Assembly: GCA_905147135.1 (NCBI GenBank) | Contig: LR990043.1 | Span: 16,803,584-16,867,583, forward strand | DNA from: Blastobasis lacticolella | Lineage: Eukaryota; Arthropoda; Insecta; Lepidoptera; Blastobasidae | Reading direction: 5' to 3' | DNA length: 64,000 nt | Shown: one piece after another, positions 47,071 to 58,070 of the stretch | Layout: each line of letters opens with the position of its first letter | How positions within the stretch are numbered: position 1 is the first letter of the stretch | Translations under genes and position numbers: made by a program | The notes under the pieces: generated by a model | The model's database searches: none | The model's input: the letters and a program-made list of their open reading frames with translations, nothing else | Told to the model about the DNA's origin: nothing

Positions 47071-47216
47071 CTGTTGTGTCATGTATGTAGGTACATGTTC
47101 GTTCGTTTGTTCCCTCGTAACTACTAAACGAATAAAACGATTCCAACAATTTTCAGTGACGCATGTGTCACTAGACCATATTTATTAAAATTTTAATAAT
47201 CCAAAAAGCGGATTTT

Positions 47217-48540
47217 GTGCGCCATGTTTTGAACAACAAACTCCTTGCGCATCTTGAAGGTAACGATTTTCTCAGCAATCACCAGAACGGACTCCGTCGT
47301 GGTCGGTCTACTGGGGGGGGGGACCTCATAATCATAATCATAATTTATTAATAACATTCGTTACAAGTCATTATTTTACAAATAGATTCCCTTCATTACC
47401 TTCTAGTGTATGTCACACAATTATAGAGTGAGGCCATTGAGAGACATGGCGAGGCCCTTGCTGTGTCTCTTGATATCTCTAAGGCCTTTTACAGGGTTTG
47501 GCATGTAGGCCTTCTAAGCAAGCTTCTTCATTTGGTATTCCTGTTGGCTTTTGCACCTGGATATCGGATATTTTGAGTGAAAGGAAATTTAATCCGAGTA
47601 GTTATATTCATATTCATTTATTCATAGTAAAAATCATAAATCGTCATTTCAAATAGTTTCATGAATATAATTACTAATAGTTGATGTCAATGGGTATCGA
47701 TGGTGAATGGATGGTGGGTGGGTTAATTATCGATAGGTACTCGTTTAATCTTCAGGCTATCGACGCGGGCGTTCAACGCAACCAAAACTCAGGTGTGGTT
47801 TTTTTCGCCAAACGAATCCATTCCGTCTAACTCCAACTTTTCGGGATGTTTATGTACAAAAAAACCGACAACCAACAGCTTCTTGGTGTTGATCTTTAAA
47901 TCTCACTTCGATCAGTACATCGAATCCAAAGCAAAGACTGCAGCAAAAAAAAACTTGGTATCCTCTCGAAGGTTAAGCGGTACTTCACGTCAAAGCAGTT
48001 GCTTCAGTTATATCAAGCACAAGAGCGATCCTGCATGGAGTACTGCTGCCACCTCTGGGATGGATCAGCCAAATATCAACTGGCTGCTTTGGATTCGGTG
48101 GAAAAACGTGCAAAGAAGATAATTTGTAACCCGCGGTTAATTGAAGCTATACTGCAGAGCCTCGAACATCGGTGTAGGGTTGCGCGTCTGTCGGCCTTCT
48201 ACACATTACATTTCGGAGAGTGTGCGAAGAGGCTGCACGACCTCATTCCGCCGGCCCCTTTTCGCCATCGGGAGACGCGATTCGGGCGAGCGCTTCATCC
48301 TTATGTCGTGGATCTTCCAGCTATCCGCACGAACCGCTTTGGCTCGACCTTTATAATGCGTACGACTAAGGAATGGAACGCATTGCCTGCGAGTGTGTTC
48401 TCTGATTAATATAATCTGGATGCCTTCAAGGCTAGAGTGAATAGGCTGTTCCAAGACGGGCATACTTCATCTTCGGCCGCATTGTCACTTACCAACAGGT
48501 GAGATGGCGGTCAAATGCCTGTATTATCTAATTAAAAAAA
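47217..48540 (+). pseudogene. Jockey/CR1-like non-LTR retrotransposon, decayed
   Basis: Pieces of the reverse transcriptase appear in order on the + strand. They are VRHVLNNKLLAHLEGNDFLS followed by NHQNGLRRGRST near 47220-47310, ALAVSLDISKAFYRVWHVGL (with the catalytic-region aspartate) near 47455-47510, and a degenerate FFSPNESIPSNSNF-like stretch with frame changes near 47790-47900. A longer frame, 47999-48409, carries LDSVEKRAKKIIC, RVARLSAFYTLHFGECAKRL, an HPYVVDLPAIRTNRFGSTF block and MRTTKEWNALPASVF. The 3' end shows YNLDAFKARVNRLF and a poly(A)-like tail. Foreign sequence interrupts it near 47335-47440 and 47590-47760. Many frameshifts make it non-functional. Confidence 0.85.
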
Positions 48541-48739
48541 AATTGTGAGGCTCAAAAATATATTTTTCCGACGCACATTCAGCGTGCTATCAAAAAATAT
48601 ATAACAACACCTAACAATTGTTTGGAAGAACAAATTGCTAAAAACTACAGTTAGATATAACTTTATTGCTTAAAAACATAACAATATTAACAACAATAAG
48701 GAATACATATTATTATGACCAAATTTTTATTTGACGACC

Positions 48740-48830
48740 TTGAAATTGAAATGATGAATTTTAATTTCTGTTACGGGTCTGGGTGTTCTATGTATAATAA
48801 GTATGTATTTAAAAGTATTTATTTAAATTG
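48740..48830 (+). mobile_element. Second SINE-like family, 3' fragment
   Basis: TTTCTGTTACGGGTCTGGGTG and TATGTATTTAAAAGTATTTATTT match the middle of the 31535-31772 element. The head and the GGGGCTAGATGG end are absent. Confidence 0.5.
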
Positions 48831-48832
48831 AA

Positions 48833-49125
48833 AATCGGTGGCCAAGTAGTGAAGGTATCCGACTCCTAAGCGAGAGGTACCGAATTCAAATCCCACTGCG
48901 GCTATGTACCAATTACTCTTTTCTGAGTTATCTATATAGGGAAAACATCGTGATGAAACCTGCACATTCAGGCGACTGAATGTGTAGCCATGCTTGAATC
49001 TGGTCAGGGTCACGGAGGTCAGATGGCAGTCGCTCCAATGTAATTACCTCCTGGATTATGGTCAAGGCGGACCCCGGACCCTCGTGTGCGAGAGTACAAT
49101 CGGGATATTAACGCCAAGATGATAA
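48833..49125 (+). mobile_element. tRNA-derived SINE, internal deletions
   Basis: The head ATCGGTGGCCAAGTAGTGAAGG...GAATTCAAATCCC is followed by GTACCAATTACTC, but the ACCGATGCTCTTACGGTG block is lost. The body resumes at GGGAAAACATCGTGATGAAACC and ends in AACGCCAAGATGATAATTAAATAAAA. Confidence 0.87.
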
Positions 49126-49129
49126 TTAA

Positions 49130-50080
49130 ATAAAAAAAACACACAACACACACTCGTGACGGGGCCTAAAACTGTTCAACCAGTCTCCGGGTCCCCTGCA
49201 GAAGACCTTGGTCAACCTCGGGATTTTAGCCGCAGTTGTAACGTAACATTATCACACGTATGATCTTAAACTGACTTGTCTCATTTGGTGAACAAACAAT
49301 GCTCAAAATCACGACTTGCTGTATCAATCACGCTACGTATTTTGTGTATAAATGTCTTGAATTATACAAGAAATAACATAGAATGTGGATTTAAACGAAT
49401 ACTGCTGCATATTATCCATTTAAATACATAATTTCATGAACCAAATAGGGCAAGTCAGTTTGGACAGATTATACAGTGCCAAATTCAGCTACCAAGAAGT
49501 AAGTAAAGAAAACACGAAGAAAATTCAATTCAAAATTTATTTATTGATTAGGACATTAAATATCTCTTTCAATCGTCAAAAAGGAGGGGGGTAGGAAAGT
49601 AGGAAGGAAGCACAGAGTGACACGCTGGCCGCCCCATGGCAGCAGCAAACTTAGATACCCCACGCCAGTCAGGACCGGACCGTGCCCGGCAATGAGAGGC
49701 CGGGAAGATTCAGGGAAGTCGGTCTTAATCTTTCAATCCCGACTAACTATACAACCAGTTTTGAAAAGTAAACTCCCACACACACAACAACAACACACCC
49801 TACACACACAACACACACGACACAACAGTCCCTAGTAAAGTCTACGCCACATAACCTTAGTCCTAGCATGCTCACAAAGTGCACCATGGATTTCGTTGTA
49901 TTTTGTCACAATTATATTACAGAGCGACCAACTCATCTGTGAAATTGCGGACTATATTAAAATTGAAATTAGTAACTAGGACCGCCAATTGAGAAGTTAT
50001 TCGATTGTCAGAATCTATGGTGTTTTTCCAAGTTCGAATGCGATGGTGGTACTATCGTACTGTATGGATAGTAGATAGAT
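49130..50080. other. Unassigned repeat-like sequence with CA-rich tracts
   Basis: CA-rich tracts lie at about 49139-49157 and 49769-49833. The segment 49610-49740 (GACACGCTGGCCGCCCCATGG, GTGCCCGGCAATGAGAGGCC) is GC-rich and looks like retroelement 3' sequence, parent unknown. Confidence 0.4.
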
Positions 50081-50282
50081 AGTACCAATATACAATACAA
50101 TACAAAAGTTTCTTTATTTTCTCCACAATAATCATCTTATATATTTACAGTTATAATAAAAATATATACTAATAAGTACCTACATCTAAAATACCAAAAA
50201 TATATACACTAATACATATAAAATAGACTAAACTTAAACCTTATAAGTTACAAATATTTTATTATCTAACTAAACTAAATTA

Positions 50283-52262
50283 AAAAAATTGTAAAAAACC
50301 AGGGCCCCGCGGTAAGGTGACATTCCCGCGCTGGATGGCAATACTTATCCGCTGCGCGAGAAAGCTGCCGGCGGTGGATCACCTGTCGCCTTCCTGAGCC
50401 GCTTACTAAGCTCCATGAAGAGCGAGTGTGCGCCCGGGCCCCACGGACCCAGTGTCTCGACACCAAATGCGACAAAGTCGTATTGGGCGTCGAGACAACT
50501 GTACTTGCCCACCTTCGAGCGCTCCCGTATCTCAGCCGCCACGCCAGCCCGTTTAGCGGTTGCCGGAAGATAGGTCGCAGCTAGTGTGTCGGTGCACGTG
50601 GCGTTCCACACCAGCGGGCGACCCATCCTCCATGGTATCATAGACATCCCGTCAGGTCTCTTGCCATCGTCCCGTGCAATGTGTTGAGGTTCCAGGATTA
50701 CGGGGACGTTGGCGCTGACGAGAGACCATCGCAGGATGTCATTGATCGCAGCGTCACGGGAGAGGCGGCCAGCGCTCGAAGAACAGGCAAGCCCATGGTG
50801 ACCGAGGCGGTCAACACTCGCTCCACAAGAAGCACAACTTTGCTTGACACAAACCTCGGCTCCCAGCCGGAGACCGATGGCGAGACGGAGAGTGGACGGG
50901 TCGATGAAAGTGCCGGTGTTGGGGGATGGGTAAGCGTGGAGCCAGTGCCTCGTCTGGCAACTGCTTCCAGCCTGGCGCGGTCTTTTAAAGATGGTGAGGT
51001 ATTAATAAGAGTGTCTAATATGACTTGAGATTAAAAGTTGTCCCAGGTCTTTTGAATTTTGGGTGTGGGAGGAAAATTTGGGCTCGGTCCAGCTAGCCAG
51101 GCAGTTTCAGCCTCCGCCAAGCACGCGACCTTACAGTTTGTAGCCGCGGGGGTTTTAAGAATATTTCCTGTGAGGTCAGACGAGCTATAGATAGAAGACA
51201 GAAACGCCGGCAGTGCTACACTAGAGATTTTGCGGGTTCCCAGGCCACCATACCTAATTGGTAGGGAAGCCTGGGCCTGCTCGCTGAGTCTGATATTTGT
51301 GATAGATTCAATTTGGAATTTTATTACATTATCTAAGTGTTGGATTAGATCAGGGAATTTCCACACTGGGCAGCAGCGGAGCAGGTAAGTAAATTTAGGA
51401 ACGAAAAGACAAAACTTCAGTATGAAAAGGGCAGAATGGCTGCTAATTTTAAGGAGGCGGTCCGAAAATTCATTAAATTTAGAAACCAAACTTGTTAGAA
51501 GCGATGGGATGGCCTCGTCGAAAATAGGGGAGCCAAGGAGGCTCACACTGTCTTTTGTGAGTATTCTTATGTTTGGGGCTACGCTATTAAAATTTTGGAC
51601 TATGGATTGTGCCAAGGTTGTGTCTGTTTCTTCAGAAATGAAGAGCCTACATTTGTTAAAATTTAGTTCCAAACCAAGGCGGTCAAAATTATGTTTTATC
51701 ATTTCAAAATCAGTTAGGTCAGTCTGAGCATCTCCGGCTATGGTACCGTGTCGTCCAGGTACCATACGTTTAATTTTGATTTGACACTGTGGATTATCGA
51801 ATTAATGGCCAAACTGAAGATCGCTGGACCGAGGGGATCACCCTGCTGACACCCCACGGCCGAAAGAATTTCATTATTTCTGTGCAATAATTTTGAAGGA
51901 CAGTGATAACACTGTAGCATAAAATTATAAATCTCCGGAACATGCAGTTTGATTTTATTCAGGAGGGGTCCCTGTTCACTGAATTAAAAGCATTTTTTAC
52001 ATCTAGTTTAAGGATCACCTCGCACAGATCGTCTTGTGTGAAGGTGCGTACGGCATGGACCGTTGCCTCGCAGCCTCCGCGGGTTCCGAAGCCAACCTGT
52101 ACGGGTTCGAAAAGAGACTGGAATTTAGAACGAGTTAGCCGAACACAAATTTTGGCAGCCATTCGCCGCAGGGTGGAACCTATAGCGATCGGTCGTACGC
52201 CACCGTCTTTCTTAGTCACAATACAATGCACTTGTATGGATTGTGTGGTGTCAGTATAAATC
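50283..52262 (-). pseudogene. R2/RLE-like non-LTR reverse transcriptase, frameshifted remnant
   Basis: Minus-strand segments run in order with frame changes. 52231-51959 has KKDGGVRPIAIGSTLRRMA and EVILKLDVKNAFNSVNRD (catalytic LDVKNAF). 51920-51738 has GCQQGDPLGPAIFSLAINS and NVWYLDD (the YLDD active site, where the usual following glycine is replaced). 51765-51031 carries LNFNKCRLF and LPIRYGGLG. The next frame has CVKQSCASCGASVDRLGHHG, a CCHC-like zinc knuckle. It continues to RDDGKRPDGMSMIPWRMGRP and LVWNATC, which resembles a PD-(D/E)XK restriction-like endonuclease core, and ends FGVETLGPWGPG. The clade call is inference from this domain order. The 5' half is missing and the AT-rich 3' tail is about 50080-50283. 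Confidence 0.85.
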
Positions 52263-52967
52263 AGGTCTATGTTTATGTCTCACTAATGGAGTTTTATTTT
52301 TAAACTTATTTGGCTTTTAGGTACATTAATCTCAAATAAGATTGTTTCATACTTATGTATCGTGTCTATTAGGTGTCTCACCATTGAATGCTTACAAAAC
52401 CGACTTACCATCAGGCGGGCCGTACGCTCATTTGTCAGCTTAGTGGTATGAAACCCGATAATTTCTTCTTTGTGCGTGACAAAATGGCTTTTAATCGGAA
52501 TATAATTGGTTTTTCAATGTTTTCCTAATAGCGTTGACACTGTTTTCGAAACTCAATCGAAAATCAGGCGCTTACAATGAATACGATTATTTATTTTCGT
52601 TATGTATCGTAGGTTGCCAGTGTACAAAACTTGAATTAAATATGAAATGTATATAGGTCACCTTCATATACGACAGTGGAATGATAAGAAACGTGAGACG
52701 GAATCAAGCTCAATATGCTTTTTAATGGATTACCGACTCGTTTAATTAGGTAGGTAAAACAATTTTTTTAAAGTCTTTGTCTAATTCCGTCGTAGCTACT
52801 TCGTAGGTAGGTATAGTTATTGGCCGTTACATAAACGATCGTAATGTCAATTTCAAGTATTATGACTGGACACGACGGTTTACAGAGTATTGCCGGCACG
52901 ATTAATTTTATTTAAAAATATTAATAAATTATTTTTTTCTTGTTATTAAATTAAGAACACGTTTTTT

Positions 52968-53150
52968 TTTTCATACGGTAAGCAAACAGGCGAGCGGTCC
53001 ACCTGGTGGAAAGTGGTCACCACTGCCTATAGACATTAGCAACACCGAGAGTATCGCCTGGCAGCAAGCAAATGTCCCTCCACTGCCAAAGCCACGGTTC
53101 CCCAAATTCCCACCCCATGGAGCACTGGAAACCTTACTCACCGGCAGAAA
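52968..53150 (-). repeat. Tail repeat family copy
   Basis: Reverse orientation of 36925-37145: CATACGGTAAGCAAACAGGCG, GGTCCACCTGGTGGAAAGTGG, TGGAGCACTGGAAACC and CTTACTCACCGGCAG, in that order. A related short fragment with CCATCAGGCGGGCCGTACGC lies at about 52403-52437. Confidence 0.72.
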
Positions 53151-53339
53151 CACAACGTTGACTTAATTATTTATTACTTATAGGGTCTATGTTTTAATTT
53201 ATTGATCCTGTTACAGGGCCCAGTATATTCCTTCACCGAAAATTTTGAATGATGAATTGTTATCGTAATACATACTTCGATATTTTTTTGCGAATTCCGA
53301 GATAGTATTATACTTGTATGATCTCCAACCCGAATGCTA

Positions 53340-53425
53340 AGGGTGAAGATTAAGGCAATAACCTCCCTATTCGTGGGAGAGGCCCTTAGTCCAGCAGTTT
53401 ACTCTTATGTGCTGGGATGATGATT
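53340..53425 (-). repeat. Middle-repetitive family fragment (GCAATAACCTCCC)
   Basis: Reverse orientation of the 28345 repeat start: GGCAATAACCTCCCTATTCG, GGGAGAGGCCCTTAG and TCCAGCAGTTTACTCTTATG. Confidence 0.6.
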
Positions 53426-53566
53426 ATACTTGTCTTGGACCTGTGTATCAATCTCTAGTCCTTTAGATTGCTACTGGTTCTGGCTAAATGGGAGTTGTGT
53501 GGTTCACTATTCCAATAAAGTATTAAATTATTGAGGGTTTATTACTTAAAGATTAAGTAAAATACC

Positions 53567-53790
53567 TTTATCCACACTCATAGCATAATGTTCCAATTAC
53601 ATACACGAACACAGTCGTTAAAAGATAAACCTTTTTAACGCCAATCTATAAAATTTTAAAGACGGTTTTTATGATACAACATTTTCCATACTATTGCATT
53701 TTCTATATTTTTTTCTTTACAGCTGTTTAATCATTTTACAACACTGTTTTTTAATATCTGGTAAGGCGCGATGAATTGGCTGAATACCAA
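53567..53790 (+). repeat. Repeat shared with 19687-19905
   Basis: Collinear with the 19.7-kb copy over about 220 bp (ACTCATAGCATAATGTTCCAA, CATTTTCCATACTATTGCA, TACAGCTGTTTAATCATTTT). It ends just before the transposon copy at 53803. Confidence 0.65.
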
Positions 53791-53802
53791 ACTAAAATAA
53801 TT

Positions 53803-54145
53803 AATGTTTACACACAACTGTCAACGTTAAAAGACTATTCAGGGGTATAAAACCTTTTTCAGTGTGCTTCACAATGGCTGGTAACCATACGAAAACGAAA
53901 CAAATCGATTTACCCTCATTTATTCAATTTAAATAACCTAATAAGTAACTCGGAAACGATTAGTCCTAGAACACTAGTTAGAAAACTCCAATACCAGAAA
54001 GAAGTGGCCGGTATTTTGAATCTTGTATTGTTTTATGTATAATTATTTGAGAAAAGCAGTATATATGTCTCGGCGTCGGTCAATCCCTTACTTTTCGAGC
54101 CTTTGCAATAATGTACTGTAACAACGAACCAAATGTTTAGAATGA
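53803..54145 (-). mobile_element. Partial copy of the terminal-inverted-repeat element at 58881
   Basis: It is an inverted copy of 59091-59470. Shared blocks are GTTTACACACAACTGTCAA, CAGGGGTATAAAACC, GAAACGAAACAAATCGATTT, AATAAGTAACTCGGAAAC, AGAAAGAAGTGGC, ATGTCTCGGCGTCG and GCAATAATGTACTGTAACAA. The left end starts near the TIR, but the other end of the element (about 210 bp) is missing or unrecognisable. It lies about 0.3 kb upstream of the predicted first exon of the DUF229 gene. Confidence 0.85.
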
Positions 54146-54344
54146 TTTACAAATTGGTAAAAGAACATCTGATAAAGGTATTGTTCCCGATCTCATAAAC
54201 AACCTGCATAGAGACCCATAATGTAAATTGAAAATTCATTCAAATGAGAATTCATTAAAATATCTGCTCAAACAACGTTTTCTTTCCTGCAAACCATAAA
54301 ACACTTAATGTAGGTAGCATGAGAGCGCGCTGTATTAAGTTTGA

Positions 54345-54430
54345 GTAAAGAAACGGTTCCGCGCTGCGCGGACGTCGGTGTCGGCGAGAGACGGTGTGCG
54401 GCGCTGTTGCGATTAAAATTAATTTGCATT
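54345..54430 (+). promoter_or_regulatory. Candidate 5' UTR / promoter-proximal GC-rich block of the DUF229 gene
   Basis: About 60 bp of GC-rich sequence (CCGCGCTGCGCGGACGTCGG) in an AT-rich region, ending in ATTAAAATTAATTTGCATT directly before the candidate ATG at 54431. No TATA box or initiator can be assigned with confidence. The call rests on composition and on the position of the predicted first exon. Confidence 0.35.
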
Positions 54431-54438
54431 ATGTTAAG
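54431..54438 (+). CDS. Predicted 8-nt first coding exon of the DUF229 gene
   Basis: ATGTTAAG followed by GT at 54439-54440. It supplies a start codon, one leucine codon and two bases. Joined to the acceptor at 55305 it restores exactly the phase needed by the large exon, giving a start MLS (or MLR with the alternative NAGNAG acceptor) followed by an Arg-rich segment. The donor AAG|GTACTT is only moderate. This is inference: other upstream exons remain possible, including one beyond the transposon at 53.8 kb. Confidence 0.4.
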
Positions 54439-55305
54439 GTACTTCGTAGTTTGCTATTATAATGCTAGGATCATATTCTCCCTCTACGTGGTAATGTGAT
54501 AGTGTAGGCATGTACGCAACGTGGAAAGTATGTGTGTACGTGTGTAGGATGCGATGTTGATATCCTATATGGAGATGTAGGTGAAAGTGTTTAATTATAA
54601 TAGATATTTAATGAAGTACCTATGTAAATTGCTAAAATGTAATAACAGTATTAGTACCTATTAATATTGTATGTGGGACGGCGAAGGCGATAACTTCGCC
54701 GTCACACATACAATTATTTACAAACTTAATTGAAACCATAGAGAAAATATTTACTAACGTAATAGAGCAGCCATCACAAACAAAAATATTGTACCAACCT
54801 GTCACGTGCGGGAGGTGCGGGGGGAGGCTGCTAAGTCATAGAATGACCGATGAAATGTTACCATTTTCTTTATTTTTGGCCCTCGAATGGTTTGTACAGT
54901 TTTTAATGCCTAAGATGGCGTTTTTTTAAATATCCAAGCCACTCTCAGATTGGTCCGCGTCGCGCAATATCTCAGAACTGACTGCGGCCACTGTTGTCCA
55001 TGGACCGCAAAGCGTGGTTCAAAGAAAATACTTGCGGTGTTTCCTCCATTACGTTTGTAAATATTTTCTCTATGATTGAAACTAACTTCGAAGAAGTTTT
55101 CCAATGTGTTCAGTTATAAATAGTCATATTTTTATGAATAAATAAATATATGTACAGTTATATATATCATTATATGTGAATGGACTCGGCCATGCGTTGT
55201 TGACACTTATGTTTGAATACCTACCCCCTTTTATATGCGATTTACATAAACTACTATAAATTTTTTATTTGACTTAACGCACTAATCAACGTTTATTTTT
55301 TTCAG

Positions 55306-57259
55306 CAGAACAAGATGTAGATGCAGGAGTTATAGACGCTTTATAACGGTCTTGATAACGTGGGCCATCGGAATATTTGTATTGCTGTTCCTACATCGTT
55401 ATATCTCGGGAGGGTCAGAGGTCCAATTAAATAGAGATTTCATTGTAAATACGCTCCCTGCCAAACCTACAGGACCAAAACTTATTGACACAACAGGCTG
55501 CTCTATACCTTCAATCGCTCTTTACGATGAAGTGTCTACCAGACATCTGAAGAAATATCCTGTTACAAGAAATTGTGCAAAAGTAATACCTTTAGTTAAA
55601 AGAAATGCCACTCATTTATGGACGGTCGAAGAGAATGAAAAACACTATTATATTTCTACGAATTCGACGACCAAACCGGTTGTAAACTGCTTTTACCAGG
55701 TATTTTATAGACCCTCATACATTAAGAATATTTTATCCTACTATGTCGATGCACGGGTAAAGTACGGATCACGTATTAAATTTTCTATGATCAAGCCCAT
55801 TGACGAGTTTATTTACGTTCAGTGTCAAATCGAAAAGAAGGTAATTTATAAGAACTTCTTTTTATTTGCTCAAAAAAAGGATTTTTTATCACACGATAAA
55901 GTTGTTCCACAATCACTAAATAATTCTCTGTATAATGTGTTAATAATTGGACTAGACAGTGTATCTAGATTACATCTTTATAGAACTTTGCCCAAAACTG
56001 TGGATTACATCAAGAAGCTAGGTGCTGTTGAACTTTTGGGTTACAATAAAATTGGTGATAATACTTTTCCCAATGCTGTGGCAATCCTACTCGGAATGAC
56101 AGTAAAGGAGATGAAACATACATGTTTCCTTCACGGTGAAGCCAGCTTTGACAATTGTCCGTTCATGTGGGAATGGTATAAGCAAAATGGCTTTTTTACA
56201 GCCTACGGGGAAGATGTAATAAGAGGAATTTTTAACTTTTACAAATTTAGAGGTTTTATCCATACACCTACCGATTACTATACGCGCACATTTGTTTATG
56301 AAAGCGCTAGATGGCAGAAAACTTCTTATAAAAATCCATGTTCAGATGGAAAATATCCACATCAAGTTATGTTGGACTATATTGTAGATTTAAGTGCAAT
56401 ATTGAAGGATGATAGACTCTTTGGCTTTTTTTGGGGAAGCTTTATAAGTCATGAAGAATTTCAAGATGCGAAAAAATTGGATATCGATTACTTAAATTTC
56501 TTTAAGAAATTAAATGTCTCAAATTACTTGAAGCAAACTATTGTGTTTTTTATAAGTGACCATGGATCTCGATTCGGGGAATACGCTAAGACGCATCGAG
56601 GCCGTTTGGAATCCAAATTGCCATTTGTATTCGCCTTGGTGCCACAGTCCTTTCGTCATAAATATAGGATGGCCTATGAAAATCTCAAACTAAACACCAA
56701 GCGTCTAACGACAACATTTGACTTGCATGAAACGTTAATTGAATTGATAGAACTAAAAACAATTACTGACGCCGCTATTTCAAATCGAAGTGACGAATTT
56801 GATAAAAGGAATAAGAGAGGCAAAAGTTTGTTTCTCCCTATCCCTGAAACGCGCACATGTGGAGCAGCTGGTATTGAAGACATTTTCTGCAGTTGTCATA
56901 ATGGAAAAAAAATACCTGTGACTCGGTATAAAGTGATTTTGGCGGCGAAAGCTTTGATTAAACATCTTAATAATTTGTTGACTATTTACAACAAAAAATG
57001 TGCTACTTTGAAGGTATCAAAAGTAATTGATGCTTTGGAGGTCACCACACACTACACTACAATGTTGAATAGCACTGATACGTTGATGACAGTTGTGGTG
57101 GAAGCTAAGCCTAGCGGCGGATTATTCGAAGGTACTTTGAGAAAAGACAAACGTTTGTGGATTGTAACAGGACATGTTAATCGCCTTAACCTGTACGGAA
57201 GCCAACCTTATTGCATTGACGACTATGTACATAAACTGTACTGCTACTGTATTAAATGA
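55306..57259 (+). CDS. DUF229 sulfatase-like / alkaline-phosphatase-superfamily membrane protein, main (terminal) exon
   Basis: Family: DUF229, a group in the alkaline-phosphatase-like fold; substrate and physiological role are unknown to me. The exon follows a pyrimidine-rich acceptor (TTTATTTTTTTCAGCAG) and is open to the TGA at 57257. The frame has no ATG between the intronic stop at 55283 and codon 146 (counting from the TTG at 55352), so the start lies in an earlier exon. The first residues are RTRCRCRSYRRF, then a hydrophobic segment to LLFLHRY, giving a type II signal anchor with a lumenal or extracellular catalytic part. Counting from TTG 55352: VLIIGLDSVSR (196-206, first metal/nucleophile motif), TFPNAVAILLG (238-248), FISHEEF (364-370), FISDHGSRFGEYAKTHRGR (400-418, metal-binding Asp-His and distal His), SKLPFVFALVP (421-431), FDLHETLIELI (456-466), SLFLPIPETRTCG (492-504), then the Cys-rich IFCSC. 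About six N-glycosylation sequons (for example at 85, 104, 388). All conserved blocks are present and the frame is intact, so it is probably functional. The C-terminus YCYCIK is complete. Confidence 0.95.
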
Positions 57260-57287
57260 AATAATCCCTCTTTTCGATAGTTCGTTT

Positions 57288-57448
57288 AAGGCCTTGCCAC
57301 ATACAAAGCTCGGCGCGAGCGCGGCGCGTTATTTGCTAGGCAACCATCGCGCCGCGCGATGGTTGCCTAGCAACTATCGCGCCGCGCGATGGTTGCCTAG
57401 CAAATATCGCACCGCGCTCGCGCCGAGCTTTGTATGTGGCAAGGCCTT
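57288..57448. mobile_element. 161-bp near-perfect palindromic element in the DUF229 3' flank
   Basis: The whole segment is self-complementary: AAGGCCTTGCCACATACAAA at one end, its complement TTTGTATGTGGCAAGGCCTT at the other, and arms of about 75-80 bp. The interior repeats TTGCCTAGCAA and CGCGCCGCGCGATGG units, so it can also fold as smaller hairpins. It is GC-rich inside AT-rich flanks and begins 29 bp after the stop codon, so it is almost certainly transcribed in the 3' UTR. The overlapping 96-codon frame is an artefact of the palindrome. Confidence 0.92.
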
Positions 57449-57689
57449 TAGTCATTTTCTTTAAAGATATCGTGCTTATCGGTGGTTTTAACTATAAGTA
57501 TTACTATTTGTACAAAAGTATATCGTTGATACTCAGATTTGACCAATTTTGGGGCTATCTGTATCTATAAAAATAAGAAATTAAATATTTTTTAAGAATC
57601 TGTTTTTAAATGATACCAATAGGTAAAAATGTGGTTAGTGACGATATGAATGACGTAGATTCGGATTCCGCTGGGGCCATAAAATATGG

Positions 57690-57815
57690 TACAGATCGCG
57701 CCAAACTCTGAAGTTGCTTCCGCCACCCGTCGCACCCCGCTGACACTTATTTCTAGCTACTGCGACGCAGCTCGCGCCAACTTCAGAGGCGTCTAGAAGT
57801 TTGGCGCGATCTGTA
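57690..57815. mobile_element. 126-bp MITE with perfect 18-bp terminal inverted repeats
   Basis: TACAGATCGCGCCAAACT at 57690-57707 and its exact complement at 57798-57815. Inner blocks CTGAAGTTG versus CAACTTCAG extend the fold with offset. It has no coding capacity. It lies about 430 bp after the DUF229 stop, within the possible 3' UTR. Confidence 0.9.
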
Positions 57816-58070
57816 TATGTTACAGAAAATGTCTAAAATTTCTTGTAAAACTGCAATGGAGCACCAACGTCGTCTCAGTGACATTTGTCCATGTATACGA
57901 ATGGTCGTTACTTTACAATCTGAGAAGGCCGAGTTGCGTAGGAAACACATGCACTAATTCCGATAAACAGTAACCAACAACAAGGATGGAGTATCTTTTT
58001 TCCGTAAAGTATAACAAACATCATGTATTGTAACAACATTACTTGTAAAACTGATGTTTTTTGCATTTCC

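Noticed and set aside
50681..51727. Plus-strand open frames of about 100 codons
   Set aside because: They are antisense to the minus-strand reverse transcriptase remnant, whose frames contain recognisable catalytic motifs.
55352..55354. Start of the DUF229 protein at TTG 55352
   Set aside because: A TTG start is implausible in an animal nuclear gene; the frame continues upstream to a good splice acceptor, so the start must be in an earlier exon.
57174..57464. 96-codon open frame after the DUF229 gene
   Set aside because: It overlaps the end of the gene in another frame, and its repeated Arg/Trp-rich peptide comes from the palindromic element.
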